DNA of 64,000 bases, from assembly GCF_004770905.1 (NCBI RefSeq), contig NZ_RQHT01000006.1, forward strand, positions 1-64,000, written 5' to 3'. The stretch is from Leptospira bandrabouensis. GTDB lineage: Bacteria > Spirochaetota > Leptospiria > Leptospirales > Leptospiraceae. This document shows, in pieces, positions 1-8,924 of the stretch. Under the pieces are notes generated by a model. The model had not been told where the DNA came from, ran no database searches, and worked only from the letters and a program-made list of their open reading frames with translations. The first letter of the stretch is position 1. Each line of letters starts with the position of its first letter. The position numbers were made by a program, and so were the translations under genes.

Positions 1-28
1 ACCGAAGCATCGGATATTCCATTCTTAT

Positions 29-59
29 AAACCTCGCCAGATTATGGTGGGGTTTTTTT
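29..59 (+). terminator. Rho-independent terminator of an upstream gene
   Basis: A 10-bp stem (29-38 with 46-55, two G-U pairs) closes a 7-nt loop and runs into seven T residues at 53-59. No gene precedes it inside the window, so it probably ends a plus-strand transcript that starts before position 1. Confidence 0.75.
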
Positions 60-342
60 ATGTCATGACATGTCTTTGTATTTTGATCTGTTCTACGGCC
101 AACGTAGGTGCGAGAGGGATTGCTCTGAAATACACTTAGGGACAATCAATATTTTGCCAAAATGCAATTTGGCTGTGCATTAGTATCTTTGAATGTAATT
201 GTTTGTAAATAGGAGTGTCATTTACATATATTGTAGGTAATTGATGAATCCTCAATTGTTAAAAAGGATGAGTCAATCTACTTTAAAAATTTCAATCCTA
301 GATTTAATTGCTTTCAGTTTCTAGGTTCAACGAAATAGATCC
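60..342. other. Intergenic stretch, no gene seen
   Basis: No coding potential is visible. A 12-bp palindrome ATGTCATGACAT lies at 60-71. The 12-mer TGCGAGAGGGAT at 109-120 is identical to 7379-7390, where it opens a hairpin-rich repeat, so this may be a remnant of the same repeat family. Confidence 0.4.
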
Positions 343-1071
343 ATGGAAACTGTGAAAAATATAACCTATATGAATTGGAGTACAGGAAAAGATTCTGCCC
401 TTGCACTTTATCATACTTTAAATCATTCAAACTATTCTGTTGGGAAACTACTTACATCGATAAATTCACATTTTGATCGAGTTTCGATGCATGGCATAAG
501 ACGAGAGTTGTTAGATCGCCAAATTCAGCAAATTTCCATTCCAAATGAAACGATCGAACTGCCTCAAAATCCTAGTATGAGTGATTATGATAAAATTATG
601 CAAGATACGGTTGTAAGTTTGCAATCGGAAGGTTATACACATTCCGTATTTGGAGATATTTTTTTGGAAGATTTGAAAAAATACAGAGAAGATAAATTGG
701 CCGAAGTTGGAATAACCGCATTTTTTCCTTTATGGAAAAGAAATACTAAGGAGTTAATTAAAGAATTTTTATCTTTAGGATTTAAAGCGATTGTCGTTAC
801 TGTTGATGCCTCTGTTTTAGATGAATCCTTTCTTGGAAGAGAGATAGATAATCAATTTCTAAATGATTTACCGAAGACAGTTGATCCGTGCGGTGAAAAC
901 GGTGAATTTCATACGTTTTGTTTTGCAGGACCTATTTTTAAAAATTTAGTGGAGTTTAAACTTGGTGAAACTGTATTTCGCAATTACCAGAGTTCTAATA
1001 ATGATGGAGATAAAAATATTTGTGAAATCAATGCAAAAGGATTTTGGTATTTAGACTTATTGCCAAGTTAA
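343..1071 (+). CDS. Dph6-like PP-loop ATP pyrophosphatase (DUF71 family)
   Basis: The N terminus carries a PP-loop motif, STGKDSALA at about residues 13-21, which binds ATP in adenine-nucleotide alpha-hydrolases. A second family signature, DPCGENGEFHTF, lies near residues 183-194. Eukaryotic and archaeal Dph6 amidates diphthine on EF2. Bacteria lack diphthamide, so the substrate here is unknown. The 242-residue length fits a single-domain member. ATG at 343 is used. ATG 370 (MNWSTGKDS) is an alternative just before the motif, and no clear Shine-Dalgarno sequence decides between them. The gene stands alone, convergent with the cyclase to its right. Confidence 0.8.
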   Translation: METVKNITYMNWSTGKDSALALYHTLNHSNYSVGKLLTSINSHFDRVSMHGIRRELLDRQIQQISIPNETIELPQNPSMSDYDKIMQDTVVSLQSEGYTHSVFGDIFLEDLKKYREDKLAEVGITAFFPLWKRNTKELIKEFLSLGFKAIVVTVDASVLDESFLGREIDNQFLNDLPKTVDPCGENGEFHTFCFAGPIFKNLVEFKLGETVFRNYQSSNNDGDKNICEINAKGFWYLDLLPS

Positions 1072-1170
1072 CTAAATAGAAGGTCTTCTTGATTCTAAAT
1101 TAGTGAAGATTGGATTTGATAAAACAAATTAGGGATACGGTAAGTTTTTCTAATTATAAATAAAAACTTA

Positions 1171-2406
1171 CTAAATATCTAAGTTAACAACTTCATATAC
1201 GGTGATCGGTTTTGATTTCCCTTTGACAATGACCTTATCAATCTCTCGAATTGCAAAGCCATCATCAATTGAATATTTGCCTTCTATTTGTTTGTAAGTT
1301 GTCTCTGAAATTAAAATGGCGCAATTGTAATGTTTTGTTAATCCTTCAATCCTAGACGCTAAGTTAACATTGTCACCAATGACTGTATAATCTAATCTTC
1401 GGTCTGAGCCAATATTACCCACAATGGCTTCACCTGTATGGATTCCAATTCCCATATATAATTTGTCTTGTGGCTGCATTTTTTGGTTTAACTTTTCTAA
1501 TTCATGATTCATAGCAACAGCGGATTTAACGGCACGGAGCGCATCATCCTCCGCTTTGAATGGAGCACCAAATATGGTCATGATAGCGTCACCAATAAAC
1601 TTATCAATAGTACCATTAAATTTAAATATAACGTCAGTCATGCGAGACAAATATTCATTTAAAAACAGAACCACTTCCTCTGCGGACCTTTGTTCTGAAA
1701 ATTTTGTAAAAGATCTGATATCGGAAAATAGAATCGTTACCTCTTTGTTTTCTCCGCCAGGTTCCAGTTGTGCTTTGTTTTTGTAAAATTCATCCACTAG
1801 TTGTGAGGGAAGATACCTTTCCATCATCTGTTTTGCATTTGCCTCTTTTACCATTTCAATGTTCGAAACGGTTGTGACATAGCCGATGGCAAGTATCATC
1901 CCAAGTCCAATGATCATAGGAATAAAATCAATAGGATAACCTTCGCCGAGTCCAATGGAGACTACAAATAGAAAAACAAAGGATAAAAATGCACCATATA
2001 TCGTTCCAATTTTTGAATGTCGGAGTAAGTTGAATTGGTAAACAAAAATAGCACTAATCATAGCGATAAAATTGATAACACCATTGCCTCTCTGAACTGT
2101 TGGATCAAAATAAAGCATAAGTCCAATGATGAGGTAATCTAGTGTGATCGTAAAAAATTTCAAATACGGTTTATAGGGAAAATTGTTAAGGAAAAGTAGA
2201 ACAGATCCAGCAAATACCAAAATTACAGTGTCTAGTAAAAGAGTGATAAAAGTTGGTGTGACAATCGTATAGTTAATCAGTTGGAAATAAGATAAATAAT
2301 CCAAAAGGGATGCGATGGAAAAAATAACAAATCTAACGATCGCTACTGTTTTCTCATTTTTCATCTCTCTTGAGATTAATATCTCGTCTACAATTGATTT
2401 TTTCAT
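1171..2406 (-). CDS. Membrane-bound class III adenylate/guanylate cyclase
   Basis: The N-terminal half (about residues 20-185) has roughly six hydrophobic segments, so the protein is anchored in the inner membrane. The C-terminal half is a class III cyclase domain. FSDIRSF and DKFIGDAIM supply the two metal-binding aspartates, the lysine of DKFIGD is the usual purine-selecting lysine, and DYTVIGDNVNLASR holds the transition-state region. All catalytic motifs look intact, so it should make cAMP, or cGMP if the selectivity residues differ from expectation. No sensory domain beyond the membrane part is recognisable. A second cyclase of similar plan lies at 56067-57452. Confidence 0.87.
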   Translation of the reverse strand: MKKSIVDEILISREMKNEKTVAIVRFVIFSIASLLDYLSYFQLINYTIVTPTFITLLLDTVILVFAGSVLLFLNNFPYKPYLKFFTITLDYLIIGLMLYFDPTVQRGNGVINFIAMISAIFVYQFNLLRHSKIGTIYGAFLSFVFLFVVSIGLGEGYPIDFIPMIIGLGMILAIGYVTTVSNIEMVKEANAKQMMERYLPSQLVDEFYKNKAQLEPGGENKEVTILFSDIRSFTKFSEQRSAEEVVLFLNEYLSRMTDVIFKFNGTIDKFIGDAIMTIFGAPFKAEDDALRAVKSAVAMNHELEKLNQKMQPQDKLYMGIGIHTGEAIVGNIGSDRRLDYTVIGDNVNLASRIEGLTKHYNCAILISETTYKQIEGKYSIDDGFAIREIDKVIVKGKSKPITVYEVVNLDI

Positions 2407-2814
2407 TTTTTCATCTCCAATTCTATCGAACTAAAAAAAGTTCGTTCCTTTTTGCAGAATTTGCCACTTTTGTTTCTTTGGTCCAGATTTAGTCTCAAAA
2501 TGAATGAGACTGAATCCATAAATCTCTTAAGCTTACTCATAAACAAACGATAAATCTTTTCCATTCCGATTTAGTGACCAGGTCGCTTTTCTTTGATTTT
2601 GCCTGAAGTTGGATTTATAAGAGCTTAAGACTCTAATGGATCGAAAATGATAGATTATTTTTTTTAGAAACGTAATCTGAATTGATTAGAATCATTCTCT
2701 TTCATTGGTAAATTTTTTTTCTTTCTAAATACAATCTTCGGTGGTTTAATCGAATTGCAAAATGAATAGAATGTGTTATCCTCTTCTAAGGTACGTTTTG
2801 AACTGGCTCTTATT
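2407..2814. other. Divergent intergenic region with an inverted repeat
   Basis: This region separates the minus-strand cyclase from the plus-strand barrel protein. It contains an inverted repeat at 2488-2514 (core AGTCTCA-N7-TGAGACT, extended by three outer pairs, one of them G-U). No T run follows, so an operator or RNA hairpin is more likely than a terminator. Several T-rich runs occur at 2640-2730. No gene is evident. Confidence 0.4.
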
Positions 2815-4131
2815 ATGAAAAAATTGATTCCCTTCTTGTTTCCAATATTTCTTTTTTTGAATTTATCTCTACGTAGTGAAACGATTCAACTGAAGTCGGG
2901 AGAAAAATGGGAAGGTTCCATCTTAGCCCAAGACAAAGATTCTGTGACGATCAAACTGGCAGACGGTAACAGAAAAGTTCTTTCAAAGTCGGTGATTCAA
3001 AAAATTTCCTTTGGAAAAAAGTCAGAATCTACTTCTCTTAAAAAAGAACCTCAGGTTTCGGAAGATCAAAAGAAAATCCAAGAAGAAAAATTACTCGCAG
3101 AAAAACAAAAACAGGAAGACGAAATTCGCAAAGCCAAAGAAGAACAACAGAAAAAAAGAGAGGAGCAACTTTCCTATGCGAAACGCCATTATCTAGAAGC
3201 TGCATTGGGAGCGGGAAGTGGTGAGAGCCAAGCAGAACTTCGTCCTTTCTTTCAAACCATTCAGTATGCGGGACTTATTTTCGGGAGTGGTGGCCAAGCT
3301 GAGTTACAATCCAATCCATACAAAAGTAAAAACCACAATGGAACAGCACGTTTATTTTACGCTTGGGACCGGTTCACCTTGGAGATTCGAGGTACGGAAG
3401 CAAAAGGAAATTTTGATGTAAGTGGTCTCCAGACTCTTTCATACGGGAGTGGGAATAACTCTTCCAATTCTATTACTACCAATACACTTTTGGGAAACAG
3501 CGAAACAAAGTTTCAAAAAGTTTCTTCTAGGATTGGTTTTACTCCTTATCCACATCCGGTTTTCGATTTTCAAATTGTAGGTGGAGTGGAAAGAATTTGG
3601 ACCAAGACCACTCAAAAAGTTGATAGTGTTGGAGAGATTACCGCTACTGGAATGAATCCAAACCGAACAAGTTTTCGGGAAACAAGTCATCCTTTAAAAG
3701 GTTATAGCATTGGGATTGGATACGAATGGAAATTCTTGGAAAGGTTCACCTTACAGGGACAGATTTTGCATTTAGATATGCAAGGCCCATCTTCACTTCG
3801 AAGTAATGAGTTTCGTATGGACGGATCACCTTTTCGTTACAGTCAAAATGGTCTAGACTACCAATGGAAATCAACTGGGACAGAAGTGAATGTAAAATTC
3901 TCTACAAAGATCAAAGGTGATTTCAGTTTATTCATAGAAGCAAGTAACATGACTCTTAATAACAAATTAAAGTCAGGTTATATTACTGAAAATGAAGGTG
4001 AAGGAAATTCGGATCCATCCCAAATCTTACTTAAAAGCTATGGGCCACAAATATTAATTCCGATTTTTTATGATTCAAAGACGATACTGAGTTATGTTCA
4101 AGTTGGTGCAAATTATCGTTTTAATTTTTAA
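2815..4131 (+). CDS. Exported protein, probable outer-membrane beta-barrel
   Basis: The chosen start gives a clean signal peptide (MKKLIPFLFPIFLFLNLSLR). An in-frame GTG at 2773 would add 14 polar residues before it. After the signal comes a short SH3-like segment (TIQLKSGEKWEGSILAQD), as in Leptospira proteins that begin with a 'KLKSGEVLxG' motif, then a lysine/glutamate-rich helix (about residues 75-120). The last 300 residues show alternating beta-strand patterns rich in Y, F and G and end in NYRFNF, an aromatic C terminus typical of outer-membrane barrels. The function is unknown. About 438 residues. Confidence 0.65.
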   Translation: MKKLIPFLFPIFLFLNLSLRSETIQLKSGEKWEGSILAQDKDSVTIKLADGNRKVLSKSVIQKISFGKKSESTSLKKEPQVSEDQKKIQEEKLLAEKQKQEDEIRKAKEEQQKKREEQLSYAKRHYLEAALGAGSGESQAELRPFFQTIQYAGLIFGSGGQAELQSNPYKSKNHNGTARLFYAWDRFTLEIRGTEAKGNFDVSGLQTLSYGSGNNSSNSITTNTLLGNSETKFQKVSSRIGFTPYPHPVFDFQIVGGVERIWTKTTQKVDSVGEITATGMNPNRTSFRETSHPLKGYSIGIGYEWKFLERFTLQGQILHLDMQGPSSLRSNEFRMDGSPFRYSQNGLDYQWKSTGTEVNVKFSTKIKGDFSLFIEASNMTLNNKLKSGYITENEGEGNSDPSQILLKSYGPQILIPIFYDSKTILSYVQVGANYRFNF

Positions 4132-4228
4132 ATTCTAAAACTTGTTTTGGATATAAATCAAAACAATGAATTATATGAAACCAATTAGTTAATGGCAATA
4201 CAATTGTGGATTTAAATTTGAGATAGAT

Positions 4229-5146
4229 TTATCCACCTTTTCTATGTTTATGGGAGAGGTTTTCCTTTTCTGAGTTCCATTGTTCAGCGGATTTTAAAAT
4301 TTCTTCTGCGAGTAGCGCAAGGCCCGGTCCTGATTTTTTGCGATAACAGAGGTAAAACTTTCTTTCTACATTCCAGTCTTCGAATTTAATTTTTCTTAGT
4401 TTGGAATTAATAGAATACTCGGATAAAAAACCGATTCCAAGTCCCGCTTCCAACGATTTGATCACGGATTCTACACTTCTAAGCTCCATCGCAATATTCG
4501 GACCAAATTCTTTTGTAAATGTTTTGATCTTTTTCTCCACAGCCTTTCTAAGAGCAGAACCTGGATGGAAAAAAACAAAGGATTGTCTTTTTAGGTCTTC
4601 GATTCGAATTTTCTTTTTTAGAAAAATGGGATGATCTTTTGCTGCAACAGGATAGATTTTATCGGATAAAAAATCCAAAACATTCAGACTGGGTTCTGCA
4701 ATGGGTCCTGTCAAAATTCCGAGATCTACCTCTCCCTTTAATACTGCATCCTTAGTTTCGGATGCATCTCCTTCTCTGACTGAAAGCGAAAGTCCTTCTC
4801 TCTTCTTTAGAATTTTTTTTAAAATTTGAGGTAAGATCCAAGCGGAAACGGTTCCACCCGCAGAAATAGAAAAGTTTCCCTTCAGTTCATTTTCTTTAGA
4901 GAAGCCGTTTTGTATTTCTTCCCATAACTCTTTCATTCGAATTGAATATTGATAGAACCTTTCACCTTCGTGTGTTAGTCGAACAGACCTTCCTCCTCTT
5001 TCTAAAAGTGTGACACCTAATTCCTTTTCCAAAAGAAAAATTTGTTTAGAGAGTGCGGGTTGAGTTAATCTCAATCGTGTTGCTGCTTTTTGGAATGTGC
5101 CTGAATTTGAGATTTCTAGAAAGTAAATGACCTGTCTGAATTCCAT
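4229..5146 (-). CDS. LysR-family transcriptional regulator, divergent from leuCD
   Basis: The N terminus is a classical LysR winged helix-turn-helix (GTFQKAATRLRLTQPALSKQ, about residues 16-35), followed by a linker helix and a periplasmic-binding-like effector domain of about 200 residues. The 305-residue length is normal. The gene is transcribed away from leuC with 92 bp between the start codons, the usual arrangement for a LysR activator of its neighbour. A palindromic T-N11-A box lies at 5154-5170. By analogy with LysR regulators of leuCD-type genes the effector may be 2-isopropylmalate, but that is inference. Confidence 0.88.
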   Translation of the reverse strand: MEFRQVIYFLEISNSGTFQKAATRLRLTQPALSKQIFLLEKELGVTLLERGGRSVRLTHEGERFYQYSIRMKELWEEIQNGFSKENELKGNFSISAGGTVSAWILPQILKKILKKREGLSLSVREGDASETKDAVLKGEVDLGILTGPIAEPSLNVLDFLSDKIYPVAAKDHPIFLKKKIRIEDLKRQSFVFFHPGSALRKAVEKKIKTFTKEFGPNIAMELRSVESVIKSLEAGLGIGFLSEYSINSKLRKIKFEDWNVERKFYLCYRKKSGPGLALLAEEILKSAEQWNSEKENLSHKHRKGG

Positions 5147-5153
5147 AAATACT

Positions 5154-5170
5154 TATAACTTTTAGTTATA
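5154..5170. promoter_or_regulatory. Palindromic LysR-type T-N11-A operator
   Basis: TATAACTTTTAGTTATA is a 7-bp inverted repeat around TTT and contains TAACTTTTAGTTA, a perfect T-N11-A LysR box. It lies 8 bp upstream of the lysR start and about 70 bp upstream of leuC, which suits both autorepression and leuC activation. Confidence 0.55.
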
Positions 5171-5174
5171 TATT

Positions 5175-5203
5175 TTATAAAACCAATTTATTTGCATTAT
5201 AGT
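5175..5203 (+). promoter_or_regulatory. Candidate leuC promoter
   Basis: A -10-like TATAGT at 5198-5203 has a poor -35 (TTATAA, 5175-5180) at 17-bp spacing. A weak -35 just downstream of the LysR box is what an activator-dependent promoter should look like. The start point would be near 5210, leaving a short leader with AGAGGG before the leuC ATG. Confidence 0.3.
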
Positions 5204-5238
5204 AATAAATTTGATAAGGTATTTACCAAGAGGGAAAT

Positions 5239-6642
5239 ATGGGACAAACTCTATACGACAAAATTTGGGAAAGCCACCGGATCTTTGAAAATTCAGATTC
5301 GGAAACGGTTTTATATGTGGATCGCCATATCTTACATGAAGTGACTTCGGCCCAAGCATTCGAAGGATTGAGAACTAAAAACAGAAATGTAAGAAGGAAG
5401 GATCTTACTTTTGGAGTTGTGGATCATAATGTTTCCACAAGAGATCGTAAAAACAGAGATGCCGCAGGACCTGTCTCTAGATTGCAGATCGATACAATGG
5501 AGAAAAATTGCAAAGATTTTGGTATCCATTTGTTTGGCCCTGAAGATCCCGAACAAGGGATTGTACATGTAGTGGGTCCTGAGTTAGGATTTACGATTCC
5601 TGGTTCTGTGATTGTATGTGGAGATTCTCATACAGCAACTCATGGAGCCTTCGGTGCCTTAGCGTTTGGGATCGGGACAAGCGAAGTGGAACATGTGCTT
5701 GCAACACAAACTCTTAAACAAGCCAAAACAAAATCGATGTTAGTTCATTTTGTCGGTAAACCTGGATTTGGAATTACAGCCAAAGATATCGTCCTAACAC
5801 TTATATCAAAGATGGGAACTGCAGGGGGAAGGGGATACACTTTAGAATATTCAGGGGAATGGATTCGTTCTCTTTCGATGGAAGGTCGAATGACTCTTTG
5901 TAATATGAGTATAGAAGCAGGGGCAAGAGCAAGCCTTGTCGCACCAGATCAAATTACATTCGATTATTTGAAAGATCGAAAACTGGTTCCTAAAGGAGCA
6001 AGTTTTGCAGAAGCAATCGAACATTGGAAAACATTTTACTCAGATTCAGATGCCGTGTTTGATGCGATTTTCGAATTGGATATTTCAAAAATTGAACCTC
6101 AGGTCACTTGGGGAACCAATCCGTCTCAAACTTTATCCATCACGGGTGTTGTTCCCAATCCGGAAGATTTTCAAGAGAAACGAGAAAGAGAAACAACAAA
6201 GAATGCATTGGAGTATATGGATTTAAAACCAGGGACTCCCATTTCAGAGATTAACATCGATAAGGTGTTTATTGGATCTTGTACGAATGCGAGGATTGAA
6301 GACTTAAGGTCTGCGGCAGAAGTTGCCAAGGGAAAAAAAGTTCATCCAAGAGTGCAAGCTTTGGTGGTTCCTGGCTCAGGCAGAGTAAAAGACCAGGCAG
6401 AAAGGGAAGGATTGGATCAAATTTTTTTAGAGGCAGGATTTGAATGGAGAGAACCTGGTTGTTCGCTATGTCTTGCGATGAACGACGATGTATTAAAACC
6501 GGGAGAAAGATGTGCATCCACTTCTAATCGTAACTTCGAAGGAAGACAAGGTAGAGGAGGAAGGACTCATTTAGTCAGTCCAGCGATGGCAGCGGCCGCA
6601 GCAGTGACAGGAAAATTTACAGATGTGAGGAAATTAGTATGA
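5239..6642 (+). CDS. leuC: 3-isopropylmalate dehydratase large subunit
   Basis: This subunit, with LeuD, isomerises 2-isopropylmalate to 3-isopropylmalate in leucine synthesis. In Leptospira the same enzyme is expected to isomerise citramalate in the pyruvate route to isoleucine. It belongs to the aconitase family, and the three [4Fe-4S] ligands are visible: C348 in FIGSCTN and C408/C411 in [24 protein letters not shown] is the family signature near residue 130. The 467-residue length is standard. The start is backed by AGAGGG just upstream. Its stop overlaps leuD by 4 bp, so the two subunits are translationally coupled. Confidence 0.97.
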   Translation: MGQTLYDKIWESHRIFENSDSETVLYVDRHILHEVTSAQAFEGLRTKNRNVRRKDLTFGVVDHNVSTRDRKNRDAAGPVSRLQIDTMEKNCKDFGIHLFGPEDPEQGIVHVVGPELGFTIPGSVIVCGDSHTATHGAFGALAFGIGTSEVEHVLATQTLKQAKTKSMLVHFVGKPGFGITAKDIVLTLISKMGTAGGRGYTLEYSGEWIRSLSMEGRMTLCNMSIEAGARASLVAPDQITFDYLKDRKLVPKGASFAEAIEHWKTFYSDSDAVFDAIFELDISKIEPQVTWGTNPSQTLSITGVVPNPEDFQEKRERETTKNALEYMDLKPGTPISEINIDKVFIGSCTNARIEDLRSAAEVAKGKKVHPRVQALVVPGSGRVKDQAEREGLDQIFLEAGFEWREPGCSLCLAMNDDVLKPGERCASTSNRNFEGRQGRGGRTHLVSPAMAAAAAVTGKFTDVRKLV

Positions 6643-7265
6643 GTGTAGGAAATTGGACAATCCATACGGGAGTTGCGGTATCCATCCCGAGAGAGGATAT
6701 TGATACGGACCAAATACTCCCAAAACAATTTATGAAATTAATCGATAAAAAGGGATTTGGAAAACATTTATTCTTTGATTGGAGGTATTTAGACACGGAA
6801 GGAAAAGTGCCAAATCCAAAATTCATTTTGAACCAGGATGGATATGAAAATGCCAGTGTGCTCATTGCCGGAAAAAATTTTGGCTGTGGTTCAAGTAGAG
6901 AACATGCACCTTGGGCCCTTTCTGATTTTGGATTTAAAGCCATTTTGGCACCGTCCTTTGCAGATATATTCTCTATTAATTCTGCGAAAAATGGAATTGC
7001 TCTCGTTCGTTTGAAAGAAGAAGAGATTCAAAATATAAATGAATGGGTTTCAAAAAATTCAGGATCACAAATTCGAATCAATTTAGAAACTTTGGAAGTG
7101 CAAGCAGGAGACTATACATTCCCTTTCCAATTGGATTCTGCTTCTATTAATCGGATTCGAAATGGTTGGGATGATATTGATATCACTCTAAAAAATTCAA
7201 ATGAGATATTGGAATTCGAAGGGATACGTAGAAAAGAAAAACCTTATTTGGAAGTATATTGGTAA
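6639..7265 (+). CDS. leuD: 3-isopropylmalate dehydratase small subunit
   Basis: LeuD is the swivelling small subunit that completes the active site of LeuC. Family signatures are clear: [10 protein letters not shown] (about residues 19-28) and [17 protein letters not shown] (about residues 80-96). The 208-residue length is normal for the bacterial short form. The ATG overlaps the end of leuC (ATGA type). No terminator is evident directly after the stop. The next features downstream are intergenic repeats. Confidence 0.97.
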   Translation: MSVGNWTIHTGVAVSIPREDIDTDQILPKQFMKLIDKKGFGKHLFFDWRYLDTEGKVPNPKFILNQDGYENASVLIAGKNFGCGSSREHAPWALSDFGFKAILAPSFADIFSINSAKNGIALVRLKEEEIQNINEWVSKNSGSQIRINLETLEVQAGDYTFPFQLDSASINRIRNGWDDIDITLKNSNEILEFEGIRRKEKPYLEVYW

Positions 7266-7378
7266 ACTTCCTTTAAATATTTTTCTGATAGAAAGCCAGA
7301 GTTATAAAATCAACAAATGATTCGGATTTCTTATTACCAAAACAATAAAATATTTTATTTGTTAGTTGGTAATCTTTT

Positions 7379-7443
7379 TGCGAGAGGGATAGAAAGGGCG
7401 CGTAGCGGTCGCTCTGCGACCGAAGCCCTGGATAGCCCGGCCC
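7379..7443. repeat. REP-like hairpin intergenic repeat
   Basis: The element contains a perfect 7-bp hairpin, CGGTCGC-tct-GCGACCG (7406-7422), flanked by AGGGATAGAAAGGGCG on the left and GCCCTGGATAGCCCGGCCCC on the right. It is far more GC-rich than its surroundings. Its first 12 bases recur at 109-120. From memory, similar 'GGATAG..GCCCGGCC' elements are common between genes in several phyla, including Leptospira. Other copies would have to be sought outside this window. Confidence 0.6.
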
Positions 7444-7620
7444 CAATGATTCTGATAAAATGTTATCTGATCCGAATCCATTTTTGAAATTGAATCTAGT
7501 AATTGGGGACTCGCCCCGAAGAGTTTGTCCTGAATTGCAAAGGATAGGAAAATTCGTGACAGAAAGTTTGGTTTGGGTTTAGGATCTCTATTATTTTTAG
7601 GAAGTGGGGGAAAGGATTGG

Positions 7621-7718
7621 AATGAGACATAATGTGGACGTCAATCCACAAACCCCCTCCCGAGTTAGGGTGGAGGGGAGTGGCTCGTGGGCAGGTGGCG
7701 ATTTCCCCTCTACCACAA
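7621..7718 (+). repeat. Dispersed intergenic repeat, copy A
   Basis: This 98-bp stretch matches 8706-8802 in the same orientation with five substitutions and one indel (about 94% identity). It is GC-rich and contains complementary arms CCCCTCC and GGAGGGG, and a second possible pairing between GTGGAGGGGA and TCCCCTCTACCAC. No open frame of interest is conserved between copies, so it acts as DNA or RNA rather than as protein. Confidence 0.8.
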
Positions 7719-7795
7719 GTTTTTCGTTTAGGCAATTTTTATCCCAAAAACCCCGTTTTTATTCGAAAACTTTTCACCTTTTGGTAAGGCAAATT

Positions 7796-8209
7796 TTATA
7801 TGGACCTTAGTTCAACGAGAACGGTTGGTAAAGTATTGAGTCCCCAATGTTCGATATATTTTCCATCTTGCAAACGAACAATATCGATGACATCAATTCT
7901 GATTTTTTTCTGTGTGGGAGCAATCCCCATAAGCACACCCAAGTGGGTTCCCGTAATGGCTTTACGAGTCGTGACCTTGTCTCCTTCGGCAACTTGATCA
8001 AAAATTTCTACGGTTAAATCAGGAAATGCTGGTTTTAACACAGAACTAAAAGTATTCCACATTGCATTTGAATCATTCGCATTTTCGGGCGCGGATCGAT
8101 TGACAAAATTTACGTGCATAAGTTCTTTAAAGCTAACTTCATTACAATTCTGAATGACTTCTTTGTTGAATCGCTTAACGATCTGCTTGTTTTTTTCTAA
8201 AACATCCAT
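7796..8209 (-). CDS. SnoaL-like/ester-cyclase family protein
   Basis: The protein has 137 residues with the SnoaL-like pattern: an N-terminal helix (NKQIVKRFNKEVIQ), a conserved FPDLTVEIFDQVAEGDKV segment, and the strand pair IDVIDIVRLQDGKYIEHW. These proteins fold as an NTF2-like alpha+beta barrel. Members act as polyketide cyclases, isomerases or small-molecule binders, and no substrate can be assigned. ATG at 8209 is used. It sits alone between two copies of an intergenic repeat, so it may be a recently inserted or mobile cargo gene, though nothing else shows transfer. Confidence 0.75.
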   Translation of the reverse strand: MDVLEKNKQIVKRFNKEVIQNCNEVSFKELMHVNFVNRSAPENANDSNAMWNTFSSVLKPAFPDLTVEIFDQVAEGDKVTTRKAITGTHLGVLMGIAPTQKKIRIDVIDIVRLQDGKYIEHWGLNTLPTVLVELRSI

Positions 8210-8705
8210 AAATAATTCTTTGTCATCGGGTTAACTGATGCAATCAAAAATCTGATTTTTCGTTATCTGCCTTAAGTTTTACTAAAAGTTTTCATGGGTT
8301 AGTTTCTGTTTATAGACTCGAAGCGGATTAACGGATTTGAAATACCTTTTAGTTTATAGTGGAAATATATTCATGAAAGAAGTCTAACTATGTTTTTTTT
8401 AAATCTGTCTATTTCGCATTTTGGGAATGATAAAGTTTACTTTTCTTTTCTTCATTACCAATATTTAAATTTATAGTGATAGGATTGCATTTAAATATAT
8501 ATTAATATTATAAATATATAATTTGTAATCGCCCAATTGACTAAGTTTCAATCGAAATCATAGGAATCTCAAATTAGTCAATATCCGGATTTGGAGACAG
8601 TTAGGAAGCGATGCCTTGCGGGAAATAAGAAATCAGTTATGTTTCAATGTATTTTAGGTTCTGAACTGTATGCAGGGGATCGGATGGTTGGTTTGGGAAG
8701 AGGCT
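8210..8705. other. Gene-free AT-rich stretch
   Basis: No gene is supported here. It contains a 36-bp run of only A and T at 8489-8524 and otherwise shows no clear repeat or terminator. It ends at the second copy of the dispersed repeat. Confidence 0.5.
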
Positions 8706-8802
8706 AATGAGACATAATCTAGGTGTCAATCCACAAACCCCCTCCCGAGTTAGGGTGGAGGGGAGTGGCTCGTGGGCAGTTGGCGTTTCCCCTCTACCAC
8801 AA
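8706..8802 (+). repeat. Dispersed intergenic repeat, copy B
   Basis: This is the second copy of the element at 7621-7718, in the same orientation and about 94% identical. Similarity starts at AATGAGACATAAT and stops at CTACCACAA. The flanks beyond those limits do not align, so the unit boundaries are fairly sharp. The two copies bracket the SnoaL-like gene. Confidence 0.8.
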
Positions 8803-8924
8803 ACCATTCCCTTTGAATACAACCTTCCGCATTCTTACAATTTTATTCCAAAAAACTTCGCTTTTTGGCAGGCACCTGTCCTGTTTTTCCATCTCTATTT
8901 GCTATAGAGAGAAAGGAGATCGGT

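Noticed and set aside
5147..5238. Leucine leader peptide before leuC
   Set aside because: The 92-bp gap has no Leu-rich short frame and no terminator hairpin; the LysR box explains regulation better.
7604..7810. Small open frames running through the dispersed repeats
   Set aside because: They are shadows created by GC-rich repeat sequence. The shared part differs by indels that shift the frame, and no ribosome site precedes them.
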